Shown here: piece by piece, positions 8,901-11,892 of the stretch
Position numbering within the stretch: position 1 is the first letter of the stretch
How the letters are laid out: each line of letters begins with the position of its first letter
NCBI GenBank assembly: GCA_015520525.1
Contig: WAPY01000058.1
Coordinates: 1 to 11,892 of the forward strand
From: Candidatus Woesearchaeota archaeon
Lineage (GTDB): Archaea > Nanobdellota > Nanobdellia > Woesearchaeales > WAPY01
Direction: 5' to 3'
Length of the DNA stretch: 11,892 bases
The notes under the pieces: model-generated
The model's input: only the letters and a program-made list of their open reading frames with translations
The model's database searches: none
Told to the model about the DNA's origin: nothing
Program-made: the position numbers and the translations under genes

Positions 8901-10688
8901 GCTCCCTTCAAGGATCGACACCAATCTAATATGACAAATTATTTGTGGTTGAAAGTTAAAGCGTCTGATCCAGAGTCGGGCGTTAAGTATGTTGATTATT
9001 ATGTTTATCAAGGAAGCCCTAACAATTACACCGAAGATTTATACAATAATCCTAACAACATACTCTTCCACGGAACTTATCCTTATGATGATAATATTCA
9101 TTGGCTCAACCTTGGCGGTAACATCTTAATTTATGGCATGACTTATTTTATTAGGGCGAGAGTTTGGGATTTTGCTGGAATGTCCTCCGGTTTTAATACA
9201 ACTGAACCAATCTTTATAAATAAAAGCGCAGTTTACGATCACTGTTTTGATGGTTACTTCCAGCCAAATCTTGGAGAAACAGGTTTAGATTGTGGCGGTT
9301 CTTGTGGTGCTACATGCGAGGTTAATCAAACCTGCAAGTTAAATTCAGATTGCATCTCTAATATTTGTAATGCGACAACTCATGTCTGCGAGCCAAGTAA
9401 TAAATCTGTGGATTATTGTTCAGACGGCTCTAAAGATCATGGCGAGACTGATATTGACTGCGGAGGTCCATGTGCCCCATGCTCTGCAGGTTATAAATGC
9501 TTGAATGATTCTGACTGTGTTTCTGGTGATATGTGCTCTGACGGCACTTGTTTAGCTACCAAGGGTCATGAATGTTCTTACAACTCTGATTGTTTAGATA
9601 ATTTGACATGCAGTGAAGGAATTTGCTTAGTTCCTGACAACGGCACCTGCAGTGAGAATTCTGACTGTGCATCAAACTTTTGCAACGGAACAATAAACAA
9701 GTGTGAGACTCCCGTTGATCATTGTTCTGATAACAAAAAGGACGGTGATGAAACGGATGTTGATTGTGGGGGTTCCTGCAAGCCTTGCCCACTTGGAGAA
9801 GGCTGTGATGTTAACAGTGATTGTTCTTCAGGTTATTGCGATAAGGACACATACTTGTGTGCCAAGAAGGAAACACAACCTCCTACCGCTAAAAAGCTTC
9901 CTGATGGTTCAAGTTGCGCGGATGATTCTCAATGCGAGTCTAACTTTTGCAATCCAAACACTTGGACTTGTGAGGAAAAAAGAGGTTCATCATGGTGGCT
10001 TTGGCTTCTTTTGATTGTTGTGCTTTTAGGCTTGGGAGCTGGAGCTTACATTGTTCTTTCAAAGAACAGTAAGAAATCAAAGATAAACAAGGGTATTAAT
10101 AAAACTAAAGAGCTTAATTTGAATCAGAAAGAGGAAGTTCAACCAACTCAGAAGATTGTTAATCCGAAAAAACAGATTCTTCCCCATAATTTATCTAAAG
10201 AAGAACTCATGCGTATAAGAGAAAAGGCTCGTATTGATGAGGATAAGAGAAGAATACTAAGCGCCTTTGGCGGTTCAGGATCTTTAGGAGTTAAGCCTAA
10301 AGGTATTTCACATGAGGACAAGCAAAAATCACAAAAGTCAACTAAACCTCCAGAGAAAAAAGAGAACCCTATTGAGGAGCTTAGGCAGGAAGTTAAGTCG
10401 CCTTCTTCAAGGGACGAGTTGGAGGTTGAGCTTCCATTAAAATTGCTTGCTCCTTCTCATATAAAAGGTAAGGATGTTTGGGAGAAGTTAGACTCTTTAA
10501 GCAGTCATGCTAAGGTAAGAAACTTTGAGGAAAAACTTAACAAACTTGCGTCAGAAAGCAGTGATAAAGAGTTGGATAAGATTATAAGCAGGGACAGAGA
10601 GTTAAGTGGGAGCAGGTCTGATAAAACAAAGAAGGTTAAAGTAGCGCACAAGACTAAACATAAAGATAACAGCAGGAAGAAAAGGTGA
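5964..10688 (+). CDS. Giant single-pass surface protein: Ig/BIG2-like ectodomain, Cys-rich stalk, TM helix, long cytoplasmic tail
   Basis: The predicted product has 1574 residues. The ATG at 5964 was chosen because it gives a clean signal peptide (MSNVLIKKG, core about 10-24, cleavage after SLA at residue 29). The frame is open further upstream to a TTG at 5928 that would overlap the preceding gene, and no clear ribosome binding site decides. Ectodomain: a beta domain to about 124; BIG2-like domains at about 127-222 (FKVGDSRRIIA...AVASC) and 563-650 (LLVGQTEQF...AKKAGKVNVTF); several Ig-like domains with a two-Cys pattern at about 260-332, 333-445, 660-766, 767-880 and 883-975; another Ig-like domain at about 980-1088. 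A stalk of nine four-Cys modules spans 1094-1336. A membrane helix at 1344-1365 is followed by a 209-residue, Lys/Glu/Ser-rich cytoplasmic tail ending in a basic cluster. The topology is that of a type I membrane adhesin or receptor. It sits between a secreted giant and an anchored small protein, which suggests one surface system. The family and partner are not identified. Confidence 0.9.
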   Translation: MSNVLIKKGVIGLIVFLVFITFISNISLAEDITPVADLRPDIHVDFMGVTANLTGYSILNSSGGAVDFTLTCYPACSGSEKVGTAFDFQINHDLTYGHTYSFLLNYTYLDTKASLVKKFKITTVKKLLTSLSIDSSTFANFKVGDSRRIIAASSFSDGTSYYPVASGFHCFTNNSAVASCSCDANNGCVVVGKTPGSFNLSIWEVNGNGTNISDSMVVSVNNSLNSPWGFSLIQPKPLSDYYLSESKDSNLVLLTLSKSYNFTFAFQGEYSNVNCNLSVNGVESSLRPDSSGFITYRNLQVDSAVPITMTCSDEERTLVKKYLIESEDNANYALKILNYDVIPNPASNSDNRGLFNVEFFVNTSVPSVCKYELLNDTQILGFMSNHENNVESLNNIQRTSDLIHHSYLSTGVVGLNVINVSCFSVNDSASGKLSRINKLIPFTTKLNNFSISLSLSYSGEDNSTHYCTDKSSSCNIPVQGKNINFNIRTSEPVAFNDVHVYLNGDLVSGLSGADPGNSFSLSVPPSKLKEGDNLIEVSVAVPKYGNTFRSSLPFKYYTTPIVDYYLNLTAGSNLLVGQTEQFSLKECVVGSNPPSCLMVSPNKVTVSYSSSDILSVNPSALSITAKKAGKVNVTFWYDSMNISKEFFVVNGLNKKGVDFYLLYPHPVSASNHTIPLSNSALKDDSLLNLKVESSLAVSSCNQSWFSESVGHHYWTEFNLDNLYSFYKLFVLSNLNISGFWRNYLLSVYCYNSTDNLEKKYKIVNSSEIPVLQVTVNGVSKEFSNEGTYITVKASTNLPSVCKLVTSSSASSDYKQLFEDSLQFFYTHSGVKEGDFSSDTFHSLTFYKSSPGKYDYMIVCRAVKNESSYQYGSASFSFTVTKAFIHILSPSSNRVSSSSFAFKIETTEPMKDCSYTVDGGTVNFFSSSNIYFFSSQVTLDKKGKHVFNIECTDNSGNRISRRFTLYYDSSPPVITYISGLAPFKDRHQSNMTNYLWLKVKASDPESGVKYVDYYVYQGSPNNYTEDLYNNPNNILFHGTYPYDDNIHWLNLGGNILIYGMTYFIRARVWDFAGMSSGFNTTEPIFINKSAVYDHCFDGYFQPNLGETGLDCGGSCGATCEVNQTCKLNSDCISNICNATTHVCEPSNKSVDYCSDGSKDHGETDIDCGGPCAPCSAGYKCLNDSDCVSGDMCSDGTCLATKGHECSYNSDCLDNLTCSEGICLVPDNGTCSENSDCASNFCNGTINKCETPVDHCSDNKKDGDETDVDCGGSCKPCPLGEGCDVNSDCSSGYCDKDTYLCAKKETQPPTAKKLPDGSSCADDSQCESNFCNPNTWTCEEKRGSSWWLWLLLIVVLLGLGAGAYIVLSKNSKKSKINKGINKTKELNLNQKEEVQPTQKIVNPKKQILPHNLSKEELMRIREKARIDEDKRRILSAFGGSGSLGVKPKGISHEDKQKSQKSTKPPEKKENPIEELRQEVKSPSSRDELEVELPLKLLAPSHIKGKDVWEKLDSLSSHAKVRNFEEKLNKLASESSDKELDKIISRDRELSGSRSDKTKKVKVAHKTKHKDNSRKKR
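9243..9971 (+). repeat. Cys-rich stalk: nine tandem four-cysteine protein modules
   Basis: Codons 1094-1336 of the 1574-aa gene encode 36 cysteines in two alternating module types. Type A (three copies, starting at C1094, C1152 and C1254) has a Cys, a DG/D-rich linker, the core GETxxDCGG or DETDVDCGG, then Cys-x2/3-Cys. Type B (six copies) follows Cys-x4-(D/Q)-Cys-x4/5-Cys-x4/6-Cys, for example CSENSDCASNFC. The order is A-B-A-B-B-B-A-B-B. Every module contains four cysteines, consistent with two disulfides each. The DNA of the copies has diverged, so this is an old protein-level repeat rather than a recent tandem duplication. Confidence 0.85.
10684..10688 (+). promoter_or_regulatory. Shine-Dalgarno site overlapping the stop codon of the 1574-aa gene
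   Basis: GGTGA here contains the TGA stop (10686-10688) and lies four bases before the ATG at 10693. Ribosomes ending on the giant gene would be placed to restart on the next one, which suggests translational coupling of the two products. Confidence 0.6.
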
Positions 10689-10692
10689 TTTT

Positions 10693-11802
10693 ATGAATAA
10701 GAAGGCAGTGCTGGCGTCGCAGATGACTTGGATATTTGTTCTGATTGTTGGAGCCTTTATCTTCCTTTTGTCGTATAGGATTGTCTCTATCCATCAGAGT
10801 ATAAGTAATGAGAAGTTAACTTTGAGAATAGCAAGCCTCATAAAAACTAATATTGAGGCAACTGCTTCTTCAAGAGATATTAAGACGGTCATTCAAACCT
10901 TCGGAGGAACTATTAAGAACTCATGTGAAGGCTTAGAAATAAGCGAGTCTCAACAGCTTCCCATCTACGTTTTCTCAAAGGATTCAATAACATCTACCAC
11001 GGGAAGATGGCTTATGTTCTCTCACCCTTTCAAATTTCCTATGATCTCAAACAACATAATCTCATTAGTTGATCCAAGAACTGTTTTTGTTTTTGTTTAC
11101 GACAAGAATGATGATGTTCAAAGCAGGGTTGTTTCCAAAATAGAAGCGTTGCTCCCATCAGACTTAAACCTCTCTGTTCATCTTAAAGTTCTTGAGGAGG
11201 ACAATTTTAATGATGCTGCTTCGGCATTAAAGTCATTCGGCGATGCTCCTTTGAGTTTAATCTGCTTTGAAGATCCCACCTCTAATCTTAATCAGCTTAA
11301 TCATTTCAACATAAATATTTATCAAGTGTCGCCTTATCAAAATGGAGAATTTGGTAATGTAACCTTTTATTCAAAGTCAAGTTCAGGAATTATATCCAGC
11401 AGAGGTTCTTTGCCTTACTTTAATTATGAACTTTTAACAGCTTACACCTGCTCTGATTATGATGTTGCATCATGCAACTTAGTGAGGCTTCTTGCTTCAT
11501 CAGAGTATGTTTTAAAGGTTTATTCTGGAAAGCTTAAAGAAATTAATGTGAGAGCATCTTCTAACCCGTCAATATCTTCAGATTGTATTTCTTATTCCTC
11601 ATCTGTCATAACTGACTCAAATGTGGCAATAAACATTCTTAAGCTGATTGATGTTGTTGATTATCCATCTTTTTCAAACAAGCAGTTTTTAGATGCAGTT
11701 GAGAAGATTCAAACTTACGCACCAAACCTTTGGCGTGCTCAAAAAACTTTATCCTTGGATAATGAAGCTTTAAAGGAGGAATCCTGTCCCGCCCTTTATT
11801 AA
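10693..11802 (+). CDS. N-terminally anchored extracytoplasmic protein, unknown family
   Basis: I do not recognise a named family for this 369-residue protein. It begins MNKKAVLASQMTW and has one strongly hydrophobic helix at about residues 9-29, then Arg/His and a polar helix rich in SNEKL and NIEA, a layout like pilins, pseudopilins or TadE/G-type anchored proteins. There is no Glu near the helix start and no classical cleavage box. The remaining 335 residues are predicted outside the cell: a mixed alpha/beta stretch (FVFVYDKNDD, LNLSVHLKVLEEDN), several cysteines, and a short C-terminus CPALY that I recall from similar DPANN proteins. The start follows the stop of the 1574-aa gene by four bases with a ribosome binding site across that stop, so expression is probably linked. 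A role in anchoring or assembling the giant surface protein is inferred from position only. Confidence 0.85.
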   Translation: MNKKAVLASQMTWIFVLIVGAFIFLLSYRIVSIHQSISNEKLTLRIASLIKTNIEATASSRDIKTVIQTFGGTIKNSCEGLEISESQQLPIYVFSKDSITSTTGRWLMFSHPFKFPMISNNIISLVDPRTVFVFVYDKNDDVQSRVVSKIEALLPSDLNLSVHLKVLEEDNFNDAASALKSFGDAPLSLICFEDPTSNLNQLNHFNINIYQVSPYQNGEFGNVTFYSKSSSGIISSRGSLPYFNYELLTAYTCSDYDVASCNLVRLLASSEYVLKVYSGKLKEINVRASSNPSISSDCISYSSSVITDSNVAINILKLIDVVDYPSFSNKQFLDAVEKIQTYAPNLWRAQKTLSLDNEALKEESCPALY

Positions 11803-11815
11803 CTTATTAACTTAT
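11796..11815 (+). repeat. Short tandem octamer across a stop codon
   Basis: TTATTAAC occurs twice in direct succession followed by TTAT. The first copy contains the TAA stop of the 369-aa gene and the second adds another TAA in the spacer before the next ribosome binding site. It is short and AT-rich in an AT-rich genome, so it may have no function. Confidence 0.5.
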
Positions 11816-11820
11816 GAGGT
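11816..11820 (+). promoter_or_regulatory. Shine-Dalgarno site of the last, partial gene
   Basis: GAGGT lies six bases before the ATG at 11827, the same spacing as at 2741-2746. It is the main support that the short open frame running off the right edge is a real gene. Confidence 0.6.
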
Positions 11821-11826
11821 CTTATA

Positions 11827-11892
11827 ATGAAGAAGGCTCAGATGCAAATGATGGAATCCATTATGGCTTTCATAGTTTTATCTATTATAATC
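11827..11892 (+). CDS. Pilin-like 'KKAQ' membrane protein, N-terminus only
   Basis: Only 22 codons are present before the window ends: MKKAQMQMMESIMAF followed by a hydrophobic run IVLSIII. The Lys-Lys-Ala-Gln start echoes the class III prepilin pattern, and a Glu (E10) stands at +6 if cleavage occurs after the Ala, one place away from the usual +5. It resembles the KKAQM segment of the 394-aa gene upstream. The good ribosome binding site and 24-bp gap to the preceding gene make it a likely further member of the same operon. Nothing can be said about the rest of the protein. Confidence 0.7.
   Translation, partial: MKKAQMQMMESIMAFIVLSIII

Noticed and set aside
9243..9971. CRISPR-like or recent tandem DNA repeat
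   Set aside because: The periodicity exists at protein level only; DNA copies are diverged, of unequal length and in frame within one gene.
9556..10014. Two frames (one per strand) over the Cys-rich stalk
   Set aside because: Both are alternative readings of the regular Cys-module coding sequence, which explains the region fully.

Overview
The window reads as an AT-rich chromosomal segment from an archaeon, most likely a DPANN lineage of the Woesearchaeota/Pacearchaeota type. Three observations point that way. The left-hand gene encodes GatE, the archaea-specific subunit of the tRNA-dependent Glu-tRNA(Gln) amidotransferase. Several starts have archaeal GAGGTG-type ribosome binding sites and TATA-like box A elements. 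The rest of the window holds very large, Cys-rich, Ig-like secreted proteins beside small proteins starting with 'KKAQ' plus a hydrophobic helix, a style I associate with these lineages. The placement rests on recalled family character, not on a search.

Layout: bases 1-1403 (minus strand) carry the first 467 codons of gatE, cut by the left edge. A 101-bp divergent spacer (1404-1504) holds a TATA-like element for each direction; gatE looks leaderless. On the plus strand lie five co-oriented genes: a 394-aa protein with a pilin-like N-terminal helix (1505-2689); a 1064-aa secreted Cys-rich multidomain protein (2753-5947); a 1574-aa single-pass surface protein with an Ig-like/BIG2-like ectodomain, a Cys-rich stalk, a membrane helix and a 209-aa charged cytoplasmic tail (5964-10688); a 369-aa N-terminally anchored protein (10693-11802); and the first 22 codons of another 'KKAQ' protein (11827-11892, cut by the right edge). 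Gaps inside the run are 63, 16, 4 and 24 bp. The two promoters, at the first and second genes, are near copies of each other. No tRNA, rRNA, CRISPR array, transposase or integrase was seen, and no gene-free stretch exceeds 101 bp.

How the genes may work together (inference): all five plus-strand products look exported or membrane-anchored. The two giants share one type of two-Cys Ig-like domain and Cys-rich modules, and they are bracketed by small proteins whose N-termini resemble pilin/pseudopilin helices but lack the usual Glu at +5. The simplest reading is a surface adhesion or appendage system: the 1574-aa protein as membrane-anchored fibre with an intracellular tail, the 1064-aa protein as secreted partner, and the small helix-anchored proteins as assembly or pilin-like components. 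No ATPase, platform protein or peptidase is visible in the window, so this remains a hypothesis.
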